Positions 6,415 to 14,566 of a stretch of DNA of 37,761 nucleotides are shown piece by piece (position 1 is the first letter of the stretch; each line of letters begins with the position of its first letter). Location: positions 1-37,761 of the forward strand of contig DAHUZK010000022.1 of the NCBI GenBank assembly GCA_027306605.1. Direction: 5' to 3'. Both the position numbers and the translations under genes were made by a program. A model generated the notes under the pieces. The model was not told the origin of the DNA. It did not search any database and saw nothing but the letters and a program-made list of their open reading frames with translations. The stretch is from Acidimicrobiaceae bacterium. Lineage in GTDB: Bacteria > Actinomycetota > Acidimicrobiia > Acidimicrobiales > RAAP-2.

Positions 6415-8498
6415 GCGCATCCGGCGTCGCATCCCTCCTGCGGCCGATGTCCGTGGCGGTTGTCGGCGCCAGCGAAGAACGCGGACGCTTCGGCGGTGCC
6501 GCCATGCACAACCTCATCTCTCACGGCTTCCCCGGGGAGATCGTGCCCGTCACCCGTAGTCGCGACGAGGTGATGGGTCGGCCTGCGGCACCGTCGCTCT
6601 CCGCGATCGGCCGGCCCGTCGACACCGCCATCATCATCATTCCGGCGGACGCCACCCTCGACGTCATCCGCGAAGCCGTCGACCTGGGCGTGTCCTCGGC
6701 CGTGGTGGTCGCCTCCGGCTTCGGTGAAGGTGGCTCAGGAGGCGAGGGGGAGCGACGACTGGCCGCGCTGCGCGACATCGTTGCGGGCTCCTCTCTCACC
6801 GTTCTGGGACCCAGTACGACGGGCATCACCAACCTCTTCGACCGGTACGTGTCGCGGGCGTCAGGGAACCAGTTGTCGGCGGACCATGTGCGTCCCGGTC
6901 CGTTGGGCCTGGTGTCGCAGAGCGGCGCCGTCAACAACATCCTCTACAACCGGGCCCAGGCGAGGGGGGTCGGCATCGGCTATGCGGTGGCCACGGGGGT
7001 CCAGGGATTCCTGACCCAGTGGGATGTGGTGGCCGACGTGATCGAGGACGACCGGATCGAGGTCGTCGCCATGGCGCTGGAGGACGCCGGCCCGGGTGCG
7101 CGGGCGCTGCCGGCTTGCCGGCGTGCCGAGGAGCTCGGCAAGACCATCGTGGCGCTCAAATTGGGCCGGACGACGGCGGGCGAGGCGGCCATCCGTTCCC
7201 ACAGCGCGAGCCTGGCCGGTTCCTGGGCGGTCGAGCGGGCCTACCTCGAGGAAGCCGGCGTGGTCCTCGTGGACGACTTCGACCAACTCTGGGAGATGGC
7301 GATGCTGTTCGGTCGCTGGGGCCCGCGACCCCGGGATCTGTCCGCCACGCTCGGCGTCATTGCGTTTTCCGGAGGGGAGGGCGCCTACATCGCCGACCAG
7401 GCGGCCGAGGGCGGGCTCGAGCTTCCTCCGCCGTCCGAGGCCTTCGCCAAGCGGATCGCTCCGGTCGCGCCGCTGGCGGACATGGCGAATCCATTCGATC
7501 CGACCGGGGACGTGATCGGACGCGAGGAGGCATTCGTCGAATGCGTGCAGGGCTTCGCGGAGGAGAACGACTACGGGGCGTATCTCGTGGCGGCGCCGAT
7601 CCAGGGTGAAGCCCTGCGGCGCTCCATGCGACTGGCGTGCCGCGCCGCCGAAGCGGATGGCCGCCGGATCGCTGCCTCACTGTGGTCGGTGCCCGGCCTG
7701 AGCGACGGGGTCGAGGCCGATCTGCGGATCGACGGCGTCCCGCTGTTCGATACGTCACGCCGCGCCCTTGCCGCCGTCAGTGTCTACCTCTCGAGTGGGG
7801 CACGCCCGCTGACGGGCTCCGGCCCGGACGCAATCGAGGAGCCAGCGCGTCTCGCCGTGGCGGCTTTCGACGCCGGCTCCACCTATTGGGATGCCCGGGA
7901 GGCGCTACTGCACGTCGGGATTCCCTTCGAGGAGGCCCGGCTGGTACGCGACGCGGCCGAGGCCGTCGGGGCGGCGGCCGAACTTGGACTGCCCGTGGTC
8001 GTGAAGGGGAACGTTCCGAACGCCGTCCACAAGTCGGCGGCCGGCCTCGTGCGGATCGGCCTGCGGACGCCCCAAGATGTCGAAACCGCGGCCCGCGAGA
8101 TCCTGCACACCCTGCAGGCGATGGACGCGGCACCGTCGTTGGTCGTCGAGCGGTTCGTCTTCGCCACCACGCAGCTCTACGTCGGTGCGACCGCCGAGTC
8201 GGATTTCGGGCCGGCAGTCTTGGCGGGAGGTGGCGGGACCGATGTCGAGGCGATCGCCGACATCGCCGTCGGTCCGGCGCGCCGCGTCGACCGGGAGGCC
8301 GCACGCGCCCTGCTCCGCCGGACGCGGACGGGCCGCTTCGTCGACCGAGACCCGGACCTGGGCGCGGCCGTGGCCGATGTGGTCGTGCGGGTCGCAGCGG
8401 CCATTGGGGTGCCCGGCTGCCGGGGCATCGACATCAATCCACTCATGGTGGACACGACAGAGCGACGTGTCGTGGCCGCCGACGCGCGGTTGGTCTGA
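6411..8498 (+). CDS. ADP-forming acyl-CoA synthetase (fused alpha-beta type), copy 1
   Basis: A 695-residue member of the NDP-forming acyl-CoA ligase family, which makes acyl-CoA from acid, CoA and ATP through a phosphohistidine. Order: CoA-binding Rossmann domain (residues about 8-135, VAVVGASEERGRFGG), the two ligase-CoA domains (about 150-460), with the expected phosphorylated His at 264 in RSHSASLAGS, then a C-terminal ATP-grasp domain (about 480-690) with VVVKGNVPNAVHKSAAGL and the ending GIDINPLMV. The ATG at 6411 overlaps the previous stop. A longer open frame begins upstream at 6183 but lies inside the previous gene. A second member lies at 21096. The acid substrate is unknown; acetate-type and aryl-acid-type enzymes share this architecture. 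Confidence 0.9.
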   Translation: MSASGVASLLRPMSVAVVGASEERGRFGGAAMHNLISHGFPGEIVPVTRSRDEVMGRPAAPSLSAIGRPVDTAIIIIPADATLDVIREAVDLGVSSAVVVASGFGEGGSGGEGERRLAALRDIVAGSSLTVLGPSTTGITNLFDRYVSRASGNQLSADHVRPGPLGLVSQSGAVNNILYNRAQARGVGIGYAVATGVQGFLTQWDVVADVIEDDRIEVVAMALEDAGPGARALPACRRAEELGKTIVALKLGRTTAGEAAIRSHSASLAGSWAVERAYLEEAGVVLVDDFDQLWEMAMLFGRWGPRPRDLSATLGVIAFSGGEGAYIADQAAEGGLELPPPSEAFAKRIAPVAPLADMANPFDPTGDVIGREEAFVECVQGFAEENDYGAYLVAAPIQGEALRRSMRLACRAAEADGRRIAASLWSVPGLSDGVEADLRIDGVPLFDTSRRALAAVSVYLSSGARPLTGSGPDAIEEPARLAVAAFDAGSTYWDAREALLHVGIPFEEARLVRDAAEAVGAAAELGLPVVVKGNVPNAVHKSAAGLVRIGLRTPQDVETAAREILHTLQAMDAAPSLVVERFVFATTQLYVGATAESDFGPAVLAGGGGTDVEAIADIAVGPARRVDREAARALLRRTRTGRFVDRDPDLGAAVADVVVRVAAAIGVPGCRGIDINPLMVDTTERRVVAADARLV

Positions 8499-8547
8499 GT
8501 GCTCGCCGTGCAACCCCTGCGCGTCGCCACCCAACCGTAGGAGTTCC

Positions 8548-9648
8548 ATGCAGACACCCTTGGCCGTCGCGCTCGGGATCGAGTTCCCGATCTTTGCCTT
8601 CAGCCACTGTCGCGACGTGGTCGCGGCAGTGACGAACGCCGGAGGCGTCGGCGTCCTGGGCAGTACCCGGCAGACTCCCAACGAGCTCCGGATCGACCTG
8701 CGCTGGATCGAAGAGGCCGTCGAGGGGCGGCCCTACGGCGTCGACCTTCTCTTTCCGAGTTCGAGCGCGGCGGACGACGAGCGCGAAGCGGCGGTGCAGA
8801 TTCCCGAACGCTTTCGGGAGTTCGTCGACGAGCTAATGGAGCGCTTCTCCATCCCGCCGCCGAAGGACGCGGCCAAGTACTCGCGCTCCGGCGACAACCT
8901 GATCCCGACGCACGAACGGGCGCGGCAAAAGCTCGCCGTCGCCATGGAACACAACCCGCCGCTCGTGGCCAGCGCGCTCGGTCCGCTGCCGCCGGACATC
9001 CGGGACGACCTCAAGGACCGAGGTACCAAAATCATCGGTCTGGTGGGTGCCCCGGGACAGGCGAGCCGGCACGTGGCCAGCGGAGCCGACATCATTGTGG
9101 CCACCGGGACTGAGGCCGGGGGCCACACGGGCGAGATCTCGACGCTGGTGCTCGTCCCGCAGGTCGTCGACGAGGTGGCTCCGGTCCCTGTCCTCGCCGC
9201 GGGCGGTATTGCCGACGGGCGCCAGATCGCCGCCGTGGTCGCACTGGGTGCGCAGGGAGTCTGGACGGGATCCCTCTGGTTGATGGCGGCCGAGAGCGAC
9301 CTCGAAGACGTCGTCAAGGAGAAGTTGGTCGCGGCGACGTCACGAGACACGGTGCGGTCGCGGTGCCTGACGGGAAAGCCGGTCCGCCAGTTGCGGACCG
9401 AGTGGGTCGCGGCCTGGGACGCGCCGAACGCGCCGGGAACGCTTCCGGCGCCGCTGCAGGGCGTGCTGGTGCGGGAGATGATGACAGGGATATTCGACCA
9501 CAACGTCGAGCGCGCGATGGGGACCGCCGTCGGTCAGAACGTCGGGATGCTCCACGGAGTTCGACCCTCGAGGCAGATCATGTTCGACCTCGTGAACGGG
9601 TACGTGGACGCCTCGTCGCGCGTCGCTGAGCTCCTCGAGACCCCGTGA
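8548..9648 (+). CDS. NMO/IpdC-type FMN-dependent oxidoreductase, copy 1
   Basis: A 366-residue TIM-barrel flavoprotein of the nitronate-monooxygenase (2-nitropropane dioxygenase) superfamily. Typical pieces: the start TPLAVALGIEFPIFAFSH, ATGTEAGGHTGEISTLVLVP, VLAAGGIADGRQIAAVVALG (FMN phosphate binding) and GAQGVWTGSLW. Members in CoA catabolism, such as IpdC of steroid C/D-ring degradation, act as acyl-CoA oxidoreductases rather than on nitronates; that is the likelier role here. The closing segment AATSRDTVRSRC, then GKPVRQLRT, is shared almost word for word with the paralogue at 17185. ATG 8548 has GGAG five bases upstream. The stop overlaps the GTG of the crotonase. Confidence 0.85.
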   Translation: MQTPLAVALGIEFPIFAFSHCRDVVAAVTNAGGVGVLGSTRQTPNELRIDLRWIEEAVEGRPYGVDLLFPSSSAADDEREAAVQIPERFREFVDELMERFSIPPPKDAAKYSRSGDNLIPTHERARQKLAVAMEHNPPLVASALGPLPPDIRDDLKDRGTKIIGLVGAPGQASRHVASGADIIVATGTEAGGHTGEISTLVLVPQVVDEVAPVPVLAAGGIADGRQIAAVVALGAQGVWTGSLWLMAAESDLEDVVKEKLVAATSRDTVRSRCLTGKPVRQLRTEWVAAWDAPNAPGTLPAPLQGVLVREMMTGIFDHNVERAMGTAVGQNVGMLHGVRPSRQIMFDLVNGYVDASSRVAELLETP

Positions 9649-10442
9649 CCACGGTCGGCACGGACCAGGGCTCGGTGACCGTCGCCGCCGATGCGCGCGG
9701 TGTCGTGAGGATTACCCTCGAGCGACCCAAGGCTAGGAACGCCCTCTCTCCCACGCTGGTGGCGGCGCTCGCTGCGGCGCTGCGAACCGCTGCCGACGAC
9801 GAGTCGACACGGGTGGTCGTGCTGGCCGGTGCTGGCCGGGCGTTCTGCGCCGGTGGGGACATCGAGTCGCTCCGGCAGATCGCCGACGCGTCGTTCGAGG
9901 AGACCGAGGCGGACGCGCGCCAGTTCGCTGCGCTGTACGCGCTCGTCGCCAGCCTGCCCGTTCCAGTGGTGGCCCGGGTACAGGGTCCCGCCCTGGGGGG
10001 CGGCACGGCGCTGGCCTCCTGTGCCGACTTCGTCGTCGCAGCGGACAGCGCACAGTTCGGTTGCACGGAGATCCGGCTGGGCGTCATCCCCGCCGTGGTC
10101 GCCCCCTACTTGCGAAGGAGGGTGCACCCATCGGTCGCGCGCCGCCTGTTGCTGACGGGCGAGCGGATCACGGCGGTGGCGGCCCAGGAGATCGGTCTTG
10201 TCGACGCGGTCGTCGGCGACAGCGATCTCGACGCCGAGGTGGAGCGGGTGCTGCAGCTGCTCTTGGCGGGCAACGGCGCCGCCCAGCGCGCCCTCAGGCC
10301 CGTCCTCGGCGCGCTCCTCGGTGACGATTCGGAAGGTCTGGTCGATCTGTCGGTCGATGCGTCAGCCCGTTTCCGGACGTCGGACGCTAGCAAGACCGCT
10401 CTGGCTGCATTCCTCGCCACGCTGGGATCTCGGGAGGGCTGA
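9645..10442 (+). CDS. Crotonase-family enoyl-CoA hydratase/isomerase
   Basis: A 265-residue crotonase. The oxyanion-hole segments are clear: AGRAFCAGGDIESL (about residue 62) and VQGPALGGGTALASCADFVV (about 108). In hydratases the second motif reads GGGxELA with the catalytic Glu (Glu144 of rat enoyl-CoA hydratase); here it is GGGTALA, so that Glu is Ala. The second acidic position is kept in GCTEIRLGVIPA (Glu164 equivalent). The enzyme may be an isomerase, a C-C hydrolase or lyase, or a one-base hydratase. The GTG start at 9645 overlaps the previous stop by four bases, and the next gene starts one base after its stop. Confidence 0.88.
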   Translation: MTTVGTDQGSVTVAADARGVVRITLERPKARNALSPTLVAALAAALRTAADDESTRVVVLAGAGRAFCAGGDIESLRQIADASFEETEADARQFAALYALVASLPVPVVARVQGPALGGGTALASCADFVVAADSAQFGCTEIRLGVIPAVVAPYLRRRVHPSVARRLLLTGERITAVAAQEIGLVDAVVGDSDLDAEVERVLQLLLAGNGAAQRALRPVLGALLGDDSEGLVDLSVDASARFRTSDASKTALAAFLATLGSREG

Positions 10443-10443
10443 C

Positions 10444-12039
10444 GTGACGGACGGCACGTGGGACGCATTCGAACCGGGCGCCGGAGCTGCTTCGGCGAAC
10501 GGCATGGTGAACGGGACCTCGGCACACGCAGCGGTGCCCGCGCTCGACATCCGCCACATCTCCATGTCGTTCGGGCCTGTGCCCGTCCTGTCCGACGTGG
10601 ACATCGCGGTCATGCCGGGCGAGATCCACGGACTGCTCGGTGCGAACGGTGCCGGTAAGTCGACGCTGGTCAAGATCCTCGCCGGCTACCACCATCCCTC
10701 ACCGGGTTCGGAGGCAGACTTGTGGGGCCGGCCGGTGCAGTTCCCGCTCAAGCACCCGGAGCGCTTCGGGCTAGTCATCGTGCATCAGGACCTTGGCCTG
10801 GTCGAGAACATGACGGTGCTCGAGAACTTCGGTGCCGTCATCCGTTTCGGATCGGTGCGCTACCGGCCGGTGTCGTGGCGCAAGCTGCGCAGAGACGTCA
10901 CTCGCCGGCTGGAGGAGTTCGGCGTCGGGGTGGGACTCGACGACCTGATGTCCACCGTCACGCCGGGCGTCCGTGCCTCGGTTGCCATCATGCGCGCCCT
11001 CGAGTCAGCCCAGCGCGCCGGCGCCGAGCGTGTGCTCATGCTGCTGGACGAGCCGACCGTCTACCTGGGTCCCGGCCAGCGCGAGATACTGTTCGACCTG
11101 ATTCGCCGCCTGACCCGCCAGGGAAACAGCGCAATCTTCATCTCCCATCGGCTCCCGGAAGTCATCGATCTGTGTGACCGGGTGAGTGTCCTGCGTGACG
11201 GGCGTCGCGTCAGCACGCACGAGACGGCGTCCATCACGGCCGCCGAATTGGTGCATCAAATGCTCGGATACTCGGTGGACCAGTTCTACCCCGACCCCGA
11301 AGCAAACGAGGACCCGAGCTCCGTGCTGCGGCTGCAGGCGGTGTCGTGCGGGCAGCTGCGGTCGCTCTCGTTGTCCATCACCGCCGGCGAGATCGTCGGG
11401 GTCACGGGCGTCCCCGGCTCCGGCGTGGACGATCTGCCCCATCTGCTCTCGGGCGACCAGCGGGCCGCCGGTGGCGTGGTCGAGGTATTCGGTGAGGACA
11501 TGACCAAGACGCTGAACCCGCGGTCGGGACGGGGCAGGGGCATCGTCGTGGTTCCCGCCGATCGCCATCGGCATGCCGTGTGGCTCGAGGGGACGAGCGC
11601 CGAGAACCTCACCTTGGGCTCGGTCAGCAAGTTCTTCTCCGGTGGCCGGTTCCACTACGGCTCCGAGAGGCGCTACGCCGCCGGGGCGTTGCGGCAGTAC
11701 GGCGTCCGTCCTACCGATCCGGACCGCTTCCTGCGGACGTTCAGCGGCGGCAACCAGCAGAAGATCGTCCTGGCCAGAGCGCTGGAGTCCCGACCCAAGA
11801 TCCTCGTGCTCCACGAGGCCACGCAGGGTGTGGACGCCGGAGGGAAGAAGGACATCTTGGACCTCATCAGCGCCGCAGCCCGCTCCGGCGTGGCCGTGGT
11901 GATGTCGTCGACCGACTACGAAGAGCTGGCGCACGTCTGCCACCGGGTCGTCGTCCTGCACGAGGGAGCAGTGGCGGTGCAGCTGTCGGCACCGGCCATC
12001 ACCGAAGACGCGCTGTCCCGCGCCGTCCAGCTGCAGTGA
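10444..12039 (+). CDS. Double ATP-binding subunit of the CUT2-type importer (RbsA-like)
   Basis: A 531-residue protein with two ABC domains. Domain 1 (about 35-270): Walker A GANGAGKST, Q-loop VIVHQDLGLVENMTVL, Walker B VLMLLDEPT and switch His in ISHRLPEV, but the signature region reads VTPGVRAS in place of LSxGxxQ. Domain 2 (about 285-530): the Walker A region is GVPGSGVDD without the Lys, the signature FSGGNQQK is intact, and Walker B is VLHEATQGVD, with His for the usual Asp and Ala for Pro. Only one of the two composite ATP sites (Walker A of domain 1 with the signature of domain 2) therefore looks competent, as in other CUT2 transporters but more extreme. It is the only ATPase in the window and completes the binding protein and permease at 2394-4795. 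Start GTG 10444 leaves a 30-residue polar lead. Confidence 0.9.
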   Translation: MTDGTWDAFEPGAGAASANGMVNGTSAHAAVPALDIRHISMSFGPVPVLSDVDIAVMPGEIHGLLGANGAGKSTLVKILAGYHHPSPGSEADLWGRPVQFPLKHPERFGLVIVHQDLGLVENMTVLENFGAVIRFGSVRYRPVSWRKLRRDVTRRLEEFGVGVGLDDLMSTVTPGVRASVAIMRALESAQRAGAERVLMLLDEPTVYLGPGQREILFDLIRRLTRQGNSAIFISHRLPEVIDLCDRVSVLRDGRRVSTHETASITAAELVHQMLGYSVDQFYPDPEANEDPSSVLRLQAVSCGQLRSLSLSITAGEIVGVTGVPGSGVDDLPHLLSGDQRAAGGVVEVFGEDMTKTLNPRSGRGRGIVVVPADRHRHAVWLEGTSAENLTLGSVSKFFSGGRFHYGSERRYAAGALRQYGVRPTDPDRFLRTFSGGNQQKIVLARALESRPKILVLHEATQGVDAGGKKDILDLISAAARSGVAVVMSSTDYEELAHVCHRVVVLHEGAVAVQLSAPAITEDALSRAVQLQ

Positions 12040-13229
12040 GCCCAGCGACGGGTGCCGGGACCTCGCCGGGCGACATCGCCTGCATCGTCGGCGTCGGGGA
12101 GACGGATCACTGCCGGGCCCCCGGGTCCGGGCTCAGCAATCTCGGATTGATCCTCCAGGCCGCCCGCCGGGCGGTGGCGGACGCGGGGATCGACGTCCGG
12201 CAGGTCAACGGCGTGGTTGCGCCCTATCTGAACGCATCGGTCGAGGAGATCGAGGACAACCTCGGCCTGCGACGTGTGGACTACTCGGTGCAGATCAACA
12301 TGGGCGGTGCCAGCCCGGTCGCGTCGCTCATGCACGCGGCGATGGCCGTCCGCAGCGGGCGGGCGAAGTTCGTGGTCGTGCCGATCGGGTGGAACGGCTA
12401 TTCGGGCGTGCGGGCCCGCGAGACGTCGGACCGGAGTGCGCCGACGACCTTCCGCAAGGTCGTGCGGGACTACTACCTTCCCTATGGCACCGGCGCGCCC
12501 CCGCAGGTCTACGCCCAGATGGCCCGGAGACACATGCAGGTGTTCGGGACCCCCGAAGAGGCCCTGGGTTCGGTGGCGCTGGCCTGCCGCCGCCATGCGC
12601 AGCTCCATCCCCACGCCCTGATGCGCGACCGGACAATGACCATGGAGGACTACCTGGCGTCACCGTGGATCGTGGCGCCGTACCGAAGATTCGACTGTTG
12701 CATCGACAGCGACGGCGGTGCGGCCTGTGTCGTGGCCTCGCTCGAGACCGCCCGGCGGATCGGGACGCCGCAGCCGATCGTCATTGCCGCGGCCGCCGAG
12801 GGGCGAGCTGCTCCCGGCTCCGAAATCTTCAACCGCCCGGACGTCTTCGACATCGGGCTGACCGCGGCGGCACCGCTGGCCTGGGAAGAGGCGGGACTGG
12901 GCCCCGAGGACATGGCCTTCGCCCAGATCTACGACTGCTTCACTTTCGAGGTGATCCAGCAACTCGAGGAGCTCGGCTTCTGCGCCCGTGGCGAGGGCGG
13001 ACGATTCGTGATGGGTGGCCGCATCGAACTGGGCGGAGCTTTACCCGTCAACACCCACGGTGGGCTTCTCTCCCACGCCCACGCGCTCGGGATGAACCAC
13101 GTCGTCGAGGCCGTGCGCCAGCTACGAGGCGCCGCAGGCGTCGCGCAGGTCGAAGGGGCGAGCACGGGAGTGGTGACCGGGTGGGGCGACATGGGGGACG
13201 GCAGCCTCGCCGTGCTGCGCCGGCCATGA
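12036..13229 (+). CDS. Thiolase-like protein lacking the nucleophilic Cys (Ltp2-type aldolase candidate), copy 1
   Basis: A 397-residue thiolase-fold protein of the SCP-x/lipid-transfer type. Where thiolases carry the acyl-accepting Cys, this one reads INMGGASPVAS (residues 88-97) without Cys, so classical thiolysis is unlikely. Conserved features are DCCIDSDGGAA, AQIYDCFTFEVIQQLEELGF (Tyr299) and VNTHGGLLSHAHALGMNHVV. Relatives such as Ltp2 of cholesterol side-chain breakdown pair with a DUF35 protein and do retro-aldol cleavage of a tertiary 3-hydroxyacyl-CoA; Tyr299 may correspond to one of their catalytic tyrosines. The DUF35 partner follows directly with a four-base overlap. Start GTG 12036 overlaps the ATPase stop. 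Confidence 0.85.
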   Translation: MSPATGAGTSPGDIACIVGVGETDHCRAPGSGLSNLGLILQAARRAVADAGIDVRQVNGVVAPYLNASVEEIEDNLGLRRVDYSVQINMGGASPVASLMHAAMAVRSGRAKFVVVPIGWNGYSGVRARETSDRSAPTTFRKVVRDYYLPYGTGAPPQVYAQMARRHMQVFGTPEEALGSVALACRRHAQLHPHALMRDRTMTMEDYLASPWIVAPYRRFDCCIDSDGGAACVVASLETARRIGTPQPIVIAAAAEGRAAPGSEIFNRPDVFDIGLTAAAPLAWEEAGLGPEDMAFAQIYDCFTFEVIQQLEELGFCARGEGGRFVMGGRIELGGALPVNTHGGLLSHAHALGMNHVVEAVRQLRGAAGVAQVEGASTGVVTGWGDMGDGSLAVLRRP

Positions 13230-13627
13230 CCACGGGTCAGGCGATGCCGGGAGCCGACAACCTGGCGGAGGCGTACTTCTCCTGGCACGACCAGGGAGAA
13301 TTGCGGCTGCAGCGATGCTCGGGCTGCGGGCGCTGGCGTCATCCACCCCTGGTGACGTGCCCCGAGTGCGGGTCGTCCGACTTGTCCTGGCAGCCCGCGT
13401 CCGGTCTCGGCACCGTGTTCAGCTGGACCGTGACCCACTACCCGCTGGTGCAGGCCTTCTCCGAACTCCTTCCCTACGTCGATGCGGTTGTGGCGTGCGA
13501 GGAGGGACCACGTGTGTTCGCCCTCCTGCTCGGCGTCGATCCCGACACCGTGTCCTTGGACATGCCCGTCCGGGTGGACTTCGCCGACCTCGCTGGGAGC
13601 CGTCGGGCAGTGTTCCGGCCCATGTGA
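13226..13627 (+). CDS. DUF35 OB-fold/zinc-ribbon partner protein, copy 1
   Basis: A 133-residue protein with a rubredoxin-like zinc ribbon (CSGCGRW at about residue 31, then CPECGSSDL at about 49, i.e. two CxxC pairs) followed by an OB-fold (GTVFSWTVTHYPLVQAFSEL...). Such proteins bind thiolase-like partners and complete their CoA-ester site, as ChsH2's DUF35 domain does for Ltp2 or BbsA for BbsB. The ATG overlaps the stop of the thiolase-like gene, supporting an obligate pair. It ends the unit; operator C begins two bases before its stop codon. Confidence 0.88.
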   Translation: MTTGQAMPGADNLAEAYFSWHDQGELRLQRCSGCGRWRHPPLVTCPECGSSDLSWQPASGLGTVFSWTVTHYPLVQAFSELLPYVDAVVACEEGPRVFALLLGVDPDTVSLDMPVRVDFADLAGSRRAVFRPM

Positions 13628-13649
13628 CAGTAGATTTCACTATGTGGCA
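13625..13649. promoter_or_regulatory. Operator C, with overlapping repeat at the start of the cyclase gene
   Basis: TTTCAC-TAT-GTGGCA at 13635-13649 plus an upstream half TGACAGTAG from 13625 match the composite operator. The core CACTATGTG is repeated ten bases on (13648-13656), overlapping the ATG at 13652. TAGATT at 13631-13636 could be a -10, placed against the operator exactly as at site D, but no good TTGACN -35 lies 17-18 bases upstream. This is therefore the weakest promoter of the set; read-through from the previous operon is possible. Confidence 0.6.
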
Positions 13650-13651
13650 CT

Positions 13652-14566
13652 ATGTGTCGCATGGCGACAGTCCTCCGAGAAGAGCAGAGCAACTGGGGCC
13701 GTTGGGGGGAGACCGACGAGCGGGGGGCCCTGAACCTCCTGGAACCGCCGGTGATCAAGGCGGCGGCCTCGCTGGTCCAGCGCGGTGAGGTGATCAGCCT
13801 GGCTATGCCCTTGGCCCGCAATCACCCGATTGCCGGCGACCGCCTGCCCGTGCTGCACCTCATGTCGCTCGACGGAGGGGACTACGCCGCGGGAGTGCAT
13901 CTAAAGGACGGGTTCCAGGCGGCCGACGACTACGTCGTGATGGCCACCCAGGGGACCACACACGTCGACGCACTGTCCCACGCCTGGTACGGCGACAAGC
14001 TCTACAACGGCCACGATCCCAATCGGATCCGCAGTTACGGAGCGACACGGTGCGGCATCGAGAAGGCCGAGTCGATCGTGGGGCGCGGCGTGTTCCTCGA
14101 TGTAGCAGCTCACCTCGGGGTGGACCGGGTGCCTGACGACCTCTACATCGAATCGGACGTCCTGGACGCCTGTGCCCGGGCCGAAGGCGTCGAGATCCGC
14201 GCTGCCGACATCGTGCTCATCCGGACCGGCTGGATGACGATGTACTACGAGGATCCGGAACGCTACGAAGCGAACCAGCCCGGCATCGGCATGGACGCAG
14301 CGCGCTGGTTGCTGGCCCACGACATCGCTGCTGTGGGCTCCGACAACACGGCGGTCGAGGCGAAGATCGGCGGCGGCTTCGCCGAGGGCGCCAGTGCTCC
14401 CATCGTGCACAAACTGTTCATCCGCGACAACGGGATCCACATGATCGAGCTGATGGATCTCGAGCGACTCAGCGCGTCCGGAGTGCACGAGTTCCTCTTC
14501 GTGGCGGCACCGCTGCGGATCGTGGGTGGCGTGGCCAGTCCGCTCAATCCCTTGGCCATCGTGTGA
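13652..14566 (+). CDS. Cyclase-family metal hydrolase (kynurenine-formamidase-like fold)
   Basis: A 304-residue member of the PF04199 'cyclase' family. The metal-binding signature HxGTHxDxxxH appears as ATQGTTHVDALSHAW, with His104, Asp106 and His110. WGRWGETDERGALNLL near the N-terminus is also typical of the longer bacterial members. The family hydrolyses amides, lactones or ring compounds using Mn or Zn; the substrate here is unknown, but opening a ring or lactone before CoA activation would fit the context. The start may be ATG 13652 or ATG 13661 (MATVLREEQ); both lie within or just after operator C, so the message would be leaderless or nearly so. The stop overlaps the next GTG. Confidence 0.85.
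   Translation: MCRMATVLREEQSNWGRWGETDERGALNLLEPPVIKAAASLVQRGEVISLAMPLARNHPIAGDRLPVLHLMSLDGGDYAAGVHLKDGFQAADDYVVMATQGTTHVDALSHAWYGDKLYNGHDPNRIRSYGATRCGIEKAESIVGRGVFLDVAAHLGVDRVPDDLYIESDVLDACARAEGVEIRAADIVLIRTGWMTMYYEDPERYEANQPGIGMDAARWLLAHDIAAVGSDNTAVEAKIGGGFAEGASAPIVHKLFIRDNGIHMIELMDLERLSASGVHEFLFVAAPLRIVGGVASPLNPLAIV

Noticed and set aside
8540..8560. TTCCAT at the start of the first NMO-type gene as an operator
   Set aside because: Only one half-site, and the gene is internal to an operon with a 49-base gap and no -35/-10 pair.
8548..9648. Nitronate detoxification role for the NMO-type proteins
   Set aside because: No nitro-compound genes are nearby and both copies are embedded in acyl-CoA operons; an acyl-CoA oxidoreductase role of the IpdC kind fits better, though it is not proven.
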